A DNA stretch of 64,000 nt from Symsagittifera roscoffensis (GCF_963678635.1 NC_087070.1:496001-560000), one strand, 5' to 3'; numbered from the stretch's first letter, positions 20,803 through 31,899 are shown. Numbers and translations: made by a program. Notes: generated by a model from the letters alone, not told the origin.

Positions 20803-21113
20803 CCAGGATTCAATCGCATTGGCAGACTGGGATCTTGAGTTTCGCTGGAGCTGCGATGCCACAGATATTGGCATCACTTGAGATGCTAGGGATGGCAAGA
20901 GTATACACGGTGACTCTAATGATCGGGACTAATGACGTGTCCAGGGGGGAGTCAAGGAAGGTTATGAGGCTACATGACGAGATGAGCTGCCTCCTTGAGG
21001 AGTTGCGGATTCAAATGGATCATACCATACTCACAGTGTGTACCGTTCCCTACAATATGAATGCTGACCAACACAAATCCTGCTGTGCCATCCGGGGGAA
21101 TGGTCCACAATGA
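20781..21113 (+). CDS. SGNH/GDSL hydrolase-like domain fragment behind gag
   Basis: Read in the -1 frame relative to gag, beginning at the point where gag reads through GGG-ACA. Seen: DSLLRVLT directly after an IIG sequence, giving the GDS block I; FAGAAMPQI with a block II-like Gly; and MIGTNDVSRGE (GTND at 20925-20936), matching block III GxND. The DxxH of block V is not reached before the stop at 21111-21113 and the change to AT-rich DNA. Known: SGNH hydrolases are esterases/lipases, and esterase domains occur in ORF1 of CR1-type LINEs. Units 1 and 2 keep only the first about 15 codons before their deletion junction. Confidence 0.55.
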   Translation, partial: DSLLRVLTRIQSHWQTGILSFAGAAMPQILASLEMLGMARVYTVTLMIGTNDVSRGESRKVMRLHDEMSCLLEELRIQMDHTILTVCTVPYNMNADQHKSCCAIRGNGPQ

Positions 21114-21503
21114 CCAAATCCATTGCTGGTGTAAATTTCCAGAGTAAATTATGCCGTAGTTGTTGAGTGTAGGGGTCGGAAACCGTGCTGATGAACTACT
21201 TTTGGGAAGAATTTTGATAGGTTTGGTTAGATTAAACATTCTAAAAATTTTTCTATCAGGCTAACAAGTCAAACAGGGCCATATGAGTCTGAGGCTTTAA
21301 AATCGTTACCATCAGTTCTTCTAGATTTGAGGTATTTCGTGTTATACAAGGCAGCTACCCGGGACACAACTTAGGCAATTCCTGGATAGAGTTGGAAAAC
21401 AAAAACTGTGATCCCATCGGGCATAAAAACTCTAGTTAGTTTTTCTGTGCAATCTCAATCTTTCAACCATGTAACTTGGTATAAAACCCAAAGTTTAGTG
21501 AAA
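21114..21503. other. Right edge of the array and flank
   Basis: Sequence up to about 21240 has element-like composition but no clear frame; beyond that AT content rises sharply. No LTR, inverted repeat or target duplication is visible at the edge, so the element is truncated here. A TATAAAA at 21480-21486 lies only 24 bp before the ATG of the next exon, too close to act as its TATA box. Confidence 0.4.
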
Positions 21504-21596
21504 ATGTTTAGGTTGTTATTTCATATTTTTTTGTTGATTTTTGGTGCTTTATCAGCTAATCAACCTCTTGCATCCCTTGGTGGAAAAGGATACTTA
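21504..21596 (+). CDS. Putative first exon encoding a signal peptide
   Basis: ATG at 21504 opens 31 codons ending exactly at a GTATGT donor (21597). The peptide starts MFRLLFHIFLLIFGALSA, a good secretory signal with a likely cleavage after LSA, followed by NQPLASLGG. The exon is phase 0. No convincing second exon was found nearby, so this may be a gene with a large repeat-filled intron or an orphan exon left by rearrangement. The gene model at 36.1-40.7 kb is on the same strand, but its first visible exon needs a phase 2 donor, so a direct join does not fit. Confidence 0.35.
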
Positions 21597-21603
21597 GTAT
21601 GTT

Positions 21604-22188
21604 TTTAGTGCTTTTTTATACTAATCTCTCTAGCTTCTGGAAAAATGTTGAAAAGGAGTTTAAGTTGTTTGTAGTGTCCATGGAAGTAATTTTTTGTTCA
21701 AATGTATGAATGAGGGATCTGAATGAGCTCAAGCTCGAGCTCGGTCATAGGTCTTATTCCTCAACGATTTCCGAATTCAAATTAAGAGCGAGTTTCAAAC
21801 TAATCCTAGTTTAGTTAGCATCTTAGCATCTTAGTCTTCTTAAGCCTTCTTTTGATCTAGCCTTAGCTTAAAAATCCAACAAAACCTCTTATTGGAAATA
21901 TCTTTTAAACAAAGTCTTTTTTAAGGATTCTTATATATCTTAATCTTTAAAACCTACTTTACTCTGTCTTAGATCAGTTTTAACTAACAAGGTTTATCTC
22001 ATTTTTTAGCAATATGGTACAATGCTTTTTGAGCCTCAAATCTATGTAATTACAATTAGAAAAAATGATTTTCGAGAATCTTTTCCAATGAAACAGAAAT
22101 TACGAGTTCAAAAAAAACAAAAGAATAAACCAAAAAGAATATCAATATCAAAAGAATATGAAGTTCAAAACTAAAATGATTCCAGCCA
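21604..22188. other. AT-rich stretch without recognised features
   Basis: No open frame above background, no splice-bounded exon and no repeat seen elsewhere in the window. Confidence 0.4.
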
Positions 22189-22196
22189 GTGTGAAT

Positions 22197-22609
22197 CGGG
22201 GGCGGATTAAGGGGGGGGGGCGGAGAGGCGGACGCTTCTTCCTTCCTCAGGGATCGACCCCATGCCGACCCAAAGGGTCCCCCTTTTGTATTTTTTGAGA
22301 CTCACTGACCCTAAAAGTTTTCTAAAGGCGCCTTTGCAATATATTAATTTTAAGGGGGAGCGTGTAGGGCTTTGTGAGAGCTTATAAAATCATTTTGGTC
22401 GATCTAAAAAAAAGTTTGACAAAACTTTCGAAAGCTTGAAAATCCCCCCTCCCCCCTCGAGATGATCCCCCCTCCCCCCTACAGGAGCTTTGTAGGGCTT
22501 TGTGAGAGCTTATAAAATCATTTTGGTCGATCTAAAAAAAGTTTGACAAAACTTTCGAAAGCTTGAAAATCCCCCCTCCCCCCTCGAGATGATCATAGAT
22601 CCACCCCTG
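22197..22609. mobile_element. hAT-like MITE with 8-bp target duplication
   Basis: The left end CGGGGGCGGATTAAGG and right end ATAGATCCACCCCTG are imperfect inverted copies of the CAGGGGCGGAT terminus typical of hAT elements. Flanks GTGTGAAT (22189-22196) and GTGTGCAT (22610-22617) match 7 of 8, as expected for an 8-bp target duplication. The interior has long G and C runs and no coding capacity. A segment with GTAGGGCTTTGTGAGAG is present twice in tandem (about 22364-22480 and 22487-22592). The same family occurs at 57784-58201. Confidence 0.75.
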
Positions 22610-22717
22610 GTGTGCATGACCATTTTTCATACAACCTATTACCAAAAAATTGCAGTTTGCAGAAGAAAACTTCAATCGAGAATCGATCATGCTCGTCAAA
22701 ATCTCATAGATCAAACA

Positions 22718-23476
22718 AAAACAGGTACTGGAAACTACAGTCATGGGACGTAGATGGCGCAAATTTTAGTTCTCTTGAAAAAAAAACGTCACTTTTTTGC
22801 CATTTCATAATCAATTCGAACAGATTCACTGGTGAGACTCTAAAATAACAAGAACTAAACTGTTTTTCTGAAAATACCCAGATAACAGACAGTGAAAAGT
22901 TCGTTTGAGACCTTGTTGGGCTTTTAAGCATCAGATTTATTGCGAAAAACTCTCCGTAAACAGCAGAAAAAGTTTAAGCTTTTGCAAATTAATATTCGCC
23001 AATGATCGAAGCTTGGCTGTCATTGTTCCCGCTTTCGATACGAAAGTAACGGAATATTTGTGCTCGTGGTGGGTTTTTTTTCTTCAGACAAATTTCGACT
23101 TTTTAACTAGCCATTTTTGACTGAATTTTTTGTGATCTTTTTTCGCAAAGTTACGGGGGTTTACAGATTGCCATTACGGCCAATTCGGGACAATTAACGC
23201 GCGATATATTTCGCACTATTAACGCGTAAGCGGCGAGTTAATCCGTCTTAGAAATTGTTCCAAATTGGTTGAAAGAAGCTTATTTGCCATAATTGAAATG
23301 TTAAAGGAGCGATATCTATCCTATTGTACTTTATATGGCATCTTGGGTATGAATTTCTTTGAAAAAATTCAATTTTTAGAAAGAAAAAAAATTCATTTAA
23401 GTTTCTTTGTTATTACTGCTCCACAAACCTTACAAGGCAGTCGGAACATTCAGGGCATCGCCCTGATACGAGCAGT
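22718..23476 (+). repeat. Dispersed repeat family B, copy 1
   Basis: Contains landmarks in fixed order: TCATGGGACGTAGATGGCGCAA, then GTGCTCGTGGTGGG...TTCAGACAAATTTCGAC, TAACGCGCGAT...TAACGCGTAAGCGGCGAG, CAAATTGGTTGAAAGAAG and a structured end near 23415-23476. The same landmarks recur at 23906-24388, 25233-25951, about 37810-38235, 54600-54980 and 55610-55995. No protein-coding capacity is seen. The function is unknown. Confidence 0.7.
23415..23476 (+). ncRNA. Conserved nested hairpin at the end of repeat family B
   Basis: ACTGCTC (23415-23421) pairs with GAGCAGT (23470-23476). Inside it CAGGGC (23451-23456) pairs with GCCCTG (23460-23465) across a 3-nt loop. Other copies keep the fold partly or fully; at 55970-55984 and 39816-39830 the inner stem starts CAAGGC and its partner has changed to match. 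Whether it is transcribed is unknown; it could also be a DNA hairpin at a transposon end. Confidence 0.4.
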
Positions 23477-23905
23477 TTTGTTGTTATTTATCATGAAGTA
23501 CACAGGTCTTGTGTGAACACTTCTAGAACTATAGCTACAATTAGCATTTAGCAATTGTAGATTTTTAAAGCAAAAAATTAATCAACAAATTTTTGTGGAA
23601 CCGTTAACAACTTTGAAATCTTGTCCTAAAGAGAATATTGGTTAACTTTAAACCATTTATGTCTTTGTGATTCAACTCAAACATTTTGAAAATGAATAAT
23701 TTTTAAAAACGAAAAAGCATTATCAGAAGTCGGGATTAACGGGTTTCGGTTGTGACTTTGTAACATATACAATTATGCTACCTTATTGACTGGCGGCATT
23801 TGGATTGAAAGGGAAGTTTATGTGATTTTCAGATACTATTAAAGAGTGGTGGTTGGGTTTATGCGTTATTTCGTATGAGGGCTGAAGTTTTTGGGATGAG
23901 GGCGT
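23477..23905. repeat. Repeat-derived spacer
   Basis: The part at 23495-23790 (GTACACAGGTCTTGTGTGAACACTTCTAGA ... GCTACCTTATTG) recurs at 24955-25215, showing a local duplication. No gene is seen. The longest runs shared are well above chance but carry several indels. Confidence 0.6.
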
Positions 23906-24388
23906 TTGGCAGTATTTGGGAAGTTATGTTTTTCTCTAAATTTTGACGTAGTTTTTGTTCCGACTTTCCAAACGAGAGTGAGGAAATATTTGTGCTCGGG
24001 TGGGTTATTTTCTCTTCAGACAAATTCAGACTTTTTAACTAGCCATTTTCGACGGAGTTTTTTATATCATTCGTTAGTTGTTGTTGTCCTGATCTCAAAT
24101 TTGAAAAGATATTTCACCTGTGATCATTTTTTGTAAAGTTACGGGGGTTTAAAGATTGCCAAGTTGTTCCAAATTGGTTGAAAGAAACTTATTTGCTATA
24201 ATTGAAGTGTTAAAATGAGTGAAATCTATCCTTTTCTACTTATTTGGCGTGTGGGGTGATGGTTTTCAAAATTAGGAAACATTTTTTTTTTCATTTTTTT
24301 TGTTTCCTTTAATTTTTAATGTTATTACTGCTCCATAAACCTTAAGAGGCAGTCAGAACATTTAAGGTTTCGCCCTGATACGAGCAGT
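23906..24388 (+). repeat. Dispersed repeat family B, copy 2
   Basis: Shorter copy lacking the start; it has GTGCTCGGGTGGG, TTCAGACAAATTCAGAC, CAAATTGGTTGAAAGAAAC and the outer stem ACTGCTC (24327-24333) with GAGCAGT (24382-24388). The inner stem is decayed (TAAGGT against GCCCTG). Confidence 0.65.
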
Positions 24389-24689
24389 CTTGTTTGAATT
24401 CAATTCACATAAAATTTAAAGGAAAAAGACTACTCAACTACTGAATAGAAATTGATTCGATTTTTGGCACTCTACTCAGCATATTTGCTGAAATTTCAAT
24501 CAAATTCTTTCTAATAGCTTAACAGAAAATTTCAGCTCTTTTTTGCCTGATCGGAATACTGTTCTGTCCAAGTTTTTGGACTAACTTTGCTGTTTACAGA
24601 AAGTTTTTGGCACTAAGATAACCTAAATGAAGCCTTCTTGTGAAATGACTTAAGATTGTCTCGAACTCAACCTTATACAGTTTCTCATC

Positions 24690-24990
24690 AGATTTTTTCA
24701 TTACGAGGCTATATTGTGCACTAAATACGCGCTCCATTTCCATCAGTAGGTCCCTGGAATCATAGACAAATCTTTAAACATTTTATAAAAAATAAGAAAA
24801 TGCCACTTATAATTTTCCGTGGAATCTGCGCACAAAAAAGTAACGCAATTTTTGTATGCACATTGATTTTGTCGCGGATTCCACATGAAACAAGTACAGC
24901 TAGTTGATTTGGAATACAAAAAAAAACAAAAGATTTCCTCATTTTTATCATTTATAATGAGGTACACAGGTCTTGTGTGAACACTTCTAG
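24690..24990. repeat. Dispersed repeat family C, copy 1
   Basis: Begins CATTACGAGG and includes a GTCGCGGATTCCACA stretch. The same leader and GCGGATTCC motifs occur at 36835-37440 and 58855-59100. No coding signal. Confidence 0.5.
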
Positions 24991-25232
24991 AGCTATAGCT
25001 AAAATTAGCTTTTAACAATTGGGGAAATTTAAAGCAAAAATTTAGTCAATAAATTTTTGTGGGATCCATTAACAAATTTAAAATCTTGGTCGAAAGGGAA
25101 TGTTGTTTAACTTCACATCATTTATTTAATTGAGCGAAAAAGCATCATCAGAAGTCCGGATTAGCGGGTTTCGGTGTGACTTGGTAACATATACAATTAT
25201 GCTACCTTATTGAATAGCTTCTTTCAAACCCA

Positions 25233-25951
25233 AAAACGGGTACTGGAAACGACAGTCATGGGACGTAGATGGCGCAATTTTTAGTTTCCTTGCATGAAAA
25301 AAAAATTCGTCACTTTTTTTGCTTTTTTATCTTCAATTAGAAAAAATTCACTGATAAGAGTCTAATGTAACATAAACTAAATTGTTTTTCTGAAAATACC
25401 CAGATAAGAGACGGTGAAAAGTTAGTTTGAGACATTGTTGGGCAGTTAAGCATCATATTAATTGCGGGGTGGGTTTTTTCTCTTCAGACAAATTTTTACT
25501 TTTTAACTAGCCATTTTTGACGGACTTTTTTATATCATTCGAAACGTATTGTTGTCCTGATCTCAAATTTGAAAAGATATTTCACCTGTGATCATTTTTC
25601 GTAGAATTACGGGGGTTTGAAAATGGCCATTTTGGCCAATTTGAGACAAACTAACGCGCGATAGATTTAGCGCTCTTATCGCGTAAGCGGAGATTTAATC
25701 CGTCTTAGAAATGATTTCAAATTGGTTGAAGGAAGCTTGTTTGCCATAATTGAATTGCTACAAGGAACAAAATGTATCCTTTGGTACTTGATATGGTGTA
25801 TGGGGAGATGATTTCATAAAAAAAATTCACATTTTAGAAAAAAAGTTTCATTTTATTTTATTACATTTAATTTTTTTTTTAATGTTATTACTGCTCCATA
25901 AACCTGAAAAGGCAGTGGGAACATTCAGGTCTTCGCCCTGATACGAGCAGT
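25233..25951 (+). repeat. Dispersed repeat family B, copy 3
   Basis: Full-order copy: TCATGGGACGTAGATGGCGCAA, GGGTGGGTTTTTTCTCTTCAGAC, ACTAACGCGCGATAG, TCGCGTAAGCGGAG and the end structure ACTGCTC (25890-25896) with GAGCAGT (25945-25951). It is preceded at 24955-25215 by the block that follows copy 1, so the two were duplicated together and rearranged. Confidence 0.7.
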
Positions 25952-28060
25952 CTTGTTTTTTTTTGTCTCTAAAAGCTGACTTAAATTATACTTGTTTATG
26001 GTTTGCACAGAATGATCCTGGTTCCACAAAGTTTATTGCAGGTTTCAAAAAATCGGCTATTTTTGGGAGCGATACAAGAATTTACCTGATTTTGGTTGCA
26101 TCCAAAACAGCAAAAAGCTTCGAAGAGAAATTGCGTATCCTGAGCTTTAAAACACACTTTGGCCTCCTAATGGTTCTAAAAATAATTTCTCTCGTCATAT
26201 GTCAAATTTCTAGCAGTGAATCACACGTAGTTGAGAGAAAATGGAAGAAGCGTGAAGCAAAATCGTTCTTTTCATTGCTTGGAAACTAAAATTTTTAAGC
26301 TCTGTGTCCCGCGACGGTGATAAAGATTGCACTTGTCTGTTTTGATACTGCTATCAAAGATACATTTAGATACGCGGATCATCATTCAAGGCATAGCAGT
26401 TTGCGAGAAAAAGGTTCAGCAATAGAGTTTTTCCTCAAGTATTTGAACAGCGTTGTTTAGACTCAACAAAATCTTTAATTGCTCAACTCAAGTCAAATTG
26501 ACTGAATTCAAAATAGACTGTAACCCTGTAAAGTCGTTCGACCGTACGTTATCCTAGAACAAACTTTGACAATGTCAAATTGGATATCGTTCCTCACTCT
26601 CCGTAAGTTGAAAAATTTAGTTAAACCTTAGGTACAAAACTCGAATTTTCGAAGATAAATAAACCCTTTTTCGCCGAGTCAGTTATTAAGTTGTGTTATA
26701 ATAATAGGGCGGGTTTGTATACAGAAACATAATTAATTTAAATATTTGAAAACCTTACTAACACAAAAATTATTGTCATTTGAAGTTTTTGTTTCACAGT
26801 TTTGATGACGGAGAGCATCGGTCGAGGAGCTAACACAGATGTCAGAGAATCATTAGATTTTGTGTTTGCAAATGCCGATGACAGTGTCAGTAGAAAATGC
26901 AGAAAATTCAGGTGAAGCTGTTGTTTTTTTTTAATACTTTTAAGCATTTTTCTAAGGTTTTGATTTTGTTCAGGAGTATGCACTCTCTTTATCGTATCGA
27001 ATCTAGCTATCGCAGAGTTGTTTGGCGTTCATCCATCGCGCTCAGAGCAGAATAAACAGTTTCATCACACTTATGCTTTACTTTAAACAAAAATAACCGT
27101 GGTTGTTATCAAGTAGCAGAAGTTGAGACCAAGAAAATTTTTGGAAAGAATATAATTTTACGAAATTTCTCGTGCATTTAAGAAGGAAGAAAAAAAGTTG
27201 GCGTATAAAACTTTTGAGTTTTCTAGTTGGCTAACCGGAATCTTAGAACTTTTGAATTTTTATAGGAGTCTTTCAAGTTCTCTCAAAATTCGGCTCTAAG
27301 AAGGTTACATAAAAGGTTTTATGAAAAAATTCTAAGATACAAAATTTTCTAACAGAACTTTTTCAATTTTTTTTTGAGTTTTCAAATTGTCGTCTAAGGA
27401 GTATTTGCAAAGTGCTCATCTCATTTATCACAGAGGACAACACCAAACTACTATCCGCAACTACAATCTCTACAATTTATACAACTTTAACAGCTTATAC
27501 AAACGTACAATCTCTAAAATTTAAGTAGTTGCCCTTTAGAACTGCAATTTGCACGCTGCAAGTCTTGATTTGAAATCATATATTTTCAAACACCGCATAT
27601 CATACAAGTCAAGTAAATTAAAATGACTGACAGTTAATTATTCAGCTGACCACAAAAACTTTTACCGCTCACATAGTCTAATTCTTATCATAAACTAATA
27701 AATTGGTGTCAGGACAAAACATACCGTACAAAAAGATCCCTTGTACAAAAATCGCCCAAACCATAAGATCCCATGCCAATTAAAAAGATCCCATGATTTA
27801 AAAAAAATCATGATCAAAGTATAAGCACAAATAAATCTAGAGTAATTATATCTCAATTAGGTTCGCGCTATTAAAGAACAACGCAACTGTAAGATAATTA
27901 AATTTAAACTGGACTCATTTTTGGGACTAACATAGAGCCAGCATGTGTTTAATTTAGTGTTAATATGGCGTTGAATTAGAAAAATTCAACTGAAAATGTA
28001 TACACTTCTGCATGCATTGTCTTACTCTTTACCTCATTGAATAGTCAAAAATGAATTCTT
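25952..28060. other. AT-rich region without supported genes
   Basis: A 108-codon plus-strand frame at 25963-26289 and an 81-codon minus frame at 26738-26983 are the longest, but neither shows recognisable motifs or splice-bounded conservation. Near 27735-27800 there are three short AAAAGATCCC(A/T)TG repeats. Confidence 0.4.
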
Positions 28061-28072
28061 TTACTCGGGAAC

Positions 28073-28326
28073 CTCACAGAAAAGCCAAACACTGATTATT
28101 CGTGACGGCCATGAATTTCAAAAGAAACGCGATACAAAGACAACATTCCACTGGCGCTGCAGCAAATGGAGATCATATAACTGCCCGAAAACTTTAATCA
28201 CTTCTGAGAGCGATATTATCTCAAACAGCAACGAGCATAGTCGAGAGCTTCAAGTACCGCAAACAGTAACGCGAACTTTAATCGGAAGTAAAAAAAACGA
28301 CATCTCAGCGCATTATTGCCACAGAT
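28073..28326 (+). pseudogene. FLYWCH zinc-finger segment of a MULE transposase
   Basis: The frame reads LIIRDGHEFQKKR, then FHWRCSKW, SYNCPK and a later SNEHSREL, giving the F, W-C, C and H spacing of a FLYWCH zinc finger, the DNA-binding module often placed before MULE transposase cores. The frame stops at 28324-28326 because of a 1-nt change in an A-run near 28293; the transposase continues in the next frame. Only tandem copy A keeps the front half. Confidence 0.65.
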
Positions 28327-29292
28327 GACCGACATTTCGAAATACTCGATCATTTCGAGCAACTTTGTCTATTTGATTGCGGAAAACAAGATACGGAACG
28401 CATATTAATTTTTGGCGACATTGAGAACCTCGATGCATTTAAGTTATACAACAGAACCGGGCTTGTAGAAGATATTTTCCAAAATTACCCCAGTCAGTTT
28501 TACCAGCTCTACACTGTACACATCCAGATTGGCAGATTTTATCCACCTTGCGTCTACGCTCTGCTCAGCAATAAGCGCTTAACCACCTATAACAAGTTCC
28601 TAACCGTACTTAAATTGCTTATCGGTGACGTAACCCCGCAAAACATTCTGATCGACTTTGAAATTGCGGCGTTGAGAGCTTTTGCGTCTCATTACGAAAC
28701 TGACATCAAGTGATGCTAATTTCACCACTGTCAGAGCTTTATGCGGAAAATATCCGAATTGGGCTTTAAAAAGACTTACGAATCAAACAGCGAGCTAGTA
28801 TTAGCGCTGAATATGATTCCTGCGCTTAGATTTATGGCGGAGTCAAAATTGAAAATCGGGTTCGACTTAGTAATTGAGGAAATATGCAGTGTGGCAACCA
28901 AAAAATTTCGAAAAATAGATGTTTCACAAAACGATCTGGGCTGAAAACCACTCTTTCCTATTTATTATGCAACCATTATCAAACTTCTGTGCGTGGTCTA
29001 GCCCGAACCACAAAAGCAGTTGAAGGGTGGCTCCGGTTCCTTTCATGGTAGCCATCCTTCAATATATACAATTCATGAAAAAAATCAACTGGATTCCTAC
29101 AACCAAAAATTCAATATTTCGAAGGCATCCTGCAGCACTATCAACTTATCCCGGAAAAAGTACCGTGATCTGAATGAAAAAGTTCAACAGATAACTAGTT
29201 TATACACAGACTCTAAATTATTGTCTTATTTCCCTTCACTTGCGCATTTATCCTATCAAATTTGTTTTAAATTTCGTTTGGTTTCTTCTTAA
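28290..29292 (+). pseudogene. MULE (Mutator-like) transposase, copy A, decayed
   Basis: The frame 28290-28713 includes TDDRHFEILDHFEQL, FYQLYTVHIQ, PPCVYALLSNK and ILIDFEIAALRAF, matching the MULE domain, with DFE holding one of the DDE acids. It stops at TGA 28711-28713, followed one codon later by TAA. The same sense continues as FHHCQSFMRKISELGFK (frame 28741-28944), the usual segment after the GC-x-FH motif. After another shift, LARTTKAVEGW and frame 29020-29292 supply the C-terminal part. At least three disabling changes make this a fossil. Confidence 0.7.
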
Positions 29293-29432
29293 AATAAATT
29301 TTTTGAACAATTTTTCTATAGACGTCTCCTTGCACCCTCCCGGAGAATGCCGGAACGCAATGCTACGACTCGCATTCGAAAATGCTGTCTCTAGCAATTT
29401 TATCCCAGAGCAATTGCCCTTATTTACGTGAC

Positions 29433-30820
29433 GTTAGGTTAGGGGTAGAGGCTTGACGGCCCTTTGAGTGTTGCGCCAAGCAAAAAAAACTTGATCAAAA
29501 TTGCGAGTTGATATTTTTTATCTAATAGAATGGCAAGTGATTTGTAATGAAAATGCTTTCAAAGCTTTACAGTTTTGCAAAAACCTAATTTCAATTTTGT
29601 ACCGACTTGAGTTAACTAGAAAATCAGGCCATTTTTGACAACGTTTGTTTTGATTAATTGGAAACGCTTTTCAAGTTCATTAGTAGTCTGAGCTGTTTTA
29701 AGTTTGAGGTTCAATTTGAAGGCCAAAAGAATAGCAAGATCATTTATGTTCTGAATTTGTGCAGCAAAATTTTTGGGTTTTTTTTTTATTTTAACCGAAG
29801 CTTTGATCGATTAACCTCTTCATTTTCAATTATCAGATTCTTTGTTATTTTATTATGGTATCTTATGTCATGGGCGATTTCAGAACGAGGTACGTTTTGG
29901 AATGGTATCTGGTTGACTGGAAATTTCTCGTTTGAGATCTTAAGGCAAAGGATCTTTTGTCAAGTAACCTATAAACTAGTTTCAGATCAGGAGATTGGAA
30001 AAAAAAATTGTTAAAGAGATCTCACTTGTGACTGGCTATTCGAGCCCAAAGCAAAGTTTTGAAAAAAAAATGTTCCAGATCTTCGTTACAATGATCAAAA
30101 GACGATATCAAGACCCGATACAATTCGATTTCGGAATACGCTCTCTCCAATGGCTGAAGACGGTCACGACGTTTATCTTTCCTTTAAAGTGATAATGCGA
30201 TCAGAGTTTTTTATGTGACGTAATTTTGCGGCATAATCGATGAGCTGTACAAAAATCCCCATACAATATCCAAGATACCAATCACGTTGATACAGAAAAA
30301 GTAAAAATTGAAGTCCTGATTGAGTATTACGACAACTAACCTTAGAAAAAATGGATTGTGATCTAAAAGCTGTCCCAAGTCGAGTCTTAAAACATAAGAC
30401 AGAAGAGGTAGGCTGGAAATTCGGAAAATTGAAACATCATTATCAAGTCATGGTTGTAGGAAAATTACAGTAAAGAAAGTGTTCAAAATTGCATACCAGA
30501 AAAATTCTCAACCAGAAATAAGAGGTATATCAACATTTCAACGTTTGTCTTGATTGGAAGGCATTCATTGAGAATAGTTACCTCTGTCACATTAAAAAAC
30601 TAAAGATTTTAACCGTACCGAGAGAAACTTATGAGAATGATGTACAATGATTAAAAATTAGGATCGGATATTAGGATCGGATAAAAATAAAATCTCATCT
30701 AAATCTGCAGTTCTTAAAAAATTGTTTTGTAAAATTGTCAATTGTTCCCTTTCTTAGGAAGCATCGTGAGGACTTAGAAGCAACTTTAGCCTTTAAGCAG
30801 TCTCAAGTCTTTGCCCAATG
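29433..30820. repeat. MULE 3' flank, copy A part
   Basis: Noncoding continuation of the duplicated unit, repeated at 32040-33551. It contains the run GTGACGTTAGGTTAGGGGTAGAGGC just after the coding remnant. Frames at 29658-30014 and 32365-32796 are open in both copies but differ by indels and resemble nothing I recognise. Confidence 0.5.
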
Positions 30821-30896
30821 TATTATCTCAAACAGCAACGAGCATAGTCGAGAGCTTCAAGTACCGCAAACAGTAACGCGAACTTTAAGCGGAAGT

Positions 30897-31899
30897 AAAA
30901 AAAACGACATCTCAGCGCATTATTGCCACAGATGACCGACATTTCGAAATACTCGATCATTTCGAGCAACTTTGTCTATTTGATTGCGGAAAACAAGATA
31001 CGGAACGCACATTAATTTTTGGCGACATTGAGAACCTCGATGCATTTAAGTTATACAACAGAACCGGGCTTGTAGAAGATATTTTCCAAAATTACCCAGG
31101 TCAGTTTTACCAGCTCTACACTGTACACATCCAGATTGGCAGATTTTATCCACCTTGCGTCTACGCTCTGCTCAGCAATAAGCGCTTAACCACCTATAAC
31201 AAGTTCCTAACCGCACTTAAATTGCTTATCGGTGACGTAACCCCGGAAAACATTCTGATCGACTTTGAAATTGCGGCGTTGAGAGCTTTTGCGTCTCATT
31301 ACGAAACTGACATCAAGTGATGCTATTTTCACCACTGTCAGAGCTTTATGCGAAAAATATCCGAATTGGGCTTTAAAAAGACTTACGAATCAAACAGCGA
31401 GGTAGTATTAGCGCTGAATATGATTCCTGCGCTTGGATTTGTGGCGGAGTCAAAATTAAAAATCGGGTTCGACTTAGTAATTGAGGAAATATGCAGTGTG
31501 GCAACCAAAAAATTTCGAAAAATAGATGTTTCACAAAACGATCTGGGCTGAAAACCACTCTTTCCTATTTATTATGCAACCATTATCAAACTTCTGTGCG
31601 TGGTCTAGCCCGAACCACAAAAGCAGTTGAAGGGTGGCTCCGGTTCCTTTCATGGCAGCCATCCTTCAATATATACATTTCATGAAAAAAATCAACTGGA
31701 TTCCTACAACCAAAAATTCAATATTTTGAAAGCATCCTGCAGCACTATCAACTTATCCCGGAAAAAGTACCGTGATCTGAATGAAAAAGTTCAACAGATA
31801 ACTAGTTTATACACAGACTCTAAATTATTGTCTTATTTCCCTTCACTTGCGCATTTATCCTATCAAATTTGTTTTAAATTTCGTTTGGTTTCTTCTTAA
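30897..31899 (+). pseudogene. MULE transposase, copy B, decayed
   Basis: Same frames as copy A: core to TGA 31318-31320, then frame 31348-31551, then 31627-31899. The second stop after the core present in copy A (TAA) reads TAT here. A few substitutions separate the copies. Confidence 0.7.

Larger units (their letters stand above)
1..21240 (+). mobile_element. Tandem array of a Ty3/gypsy-type LTR retrotransposon
   Basis: Plus-strand reading frames give, in order, retropepsin, RT with YVDD, RNase H, zinc-binding integrase, a C-terminal extension, a noncoding LTR-like stretch and a coiled-coil gag, then RT again. This order (RT-RH-IN) is Ty3/gypsy. The 2077-20845 part is three direct copies of one unit (2077-8333, 8334-14590, 14591-20845). 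The left flank keeps protease and N-terminal RT that the units lack; the right flank (20846-21113) keeps a hydrolase-like segment that the junctions lack. Only one LTR-like region separates successive units. Shared lesions mean the ancestor was already defective. The right edge near 21240 is set only by the change to AT-rich sequence. Confidence 0.9.

Noticed and set aside
21480-21486. TATAAAA box before the signal-peptide exon
   Set aside because: Only 24 bp from the ATG, so a start about 30 bp downstream would fall inside the coding exon.
25963-26289. 108-codon plus-strand frame
   Set aside because: Begins in a poly-T run, shows no motif and has no related copy or splice support.
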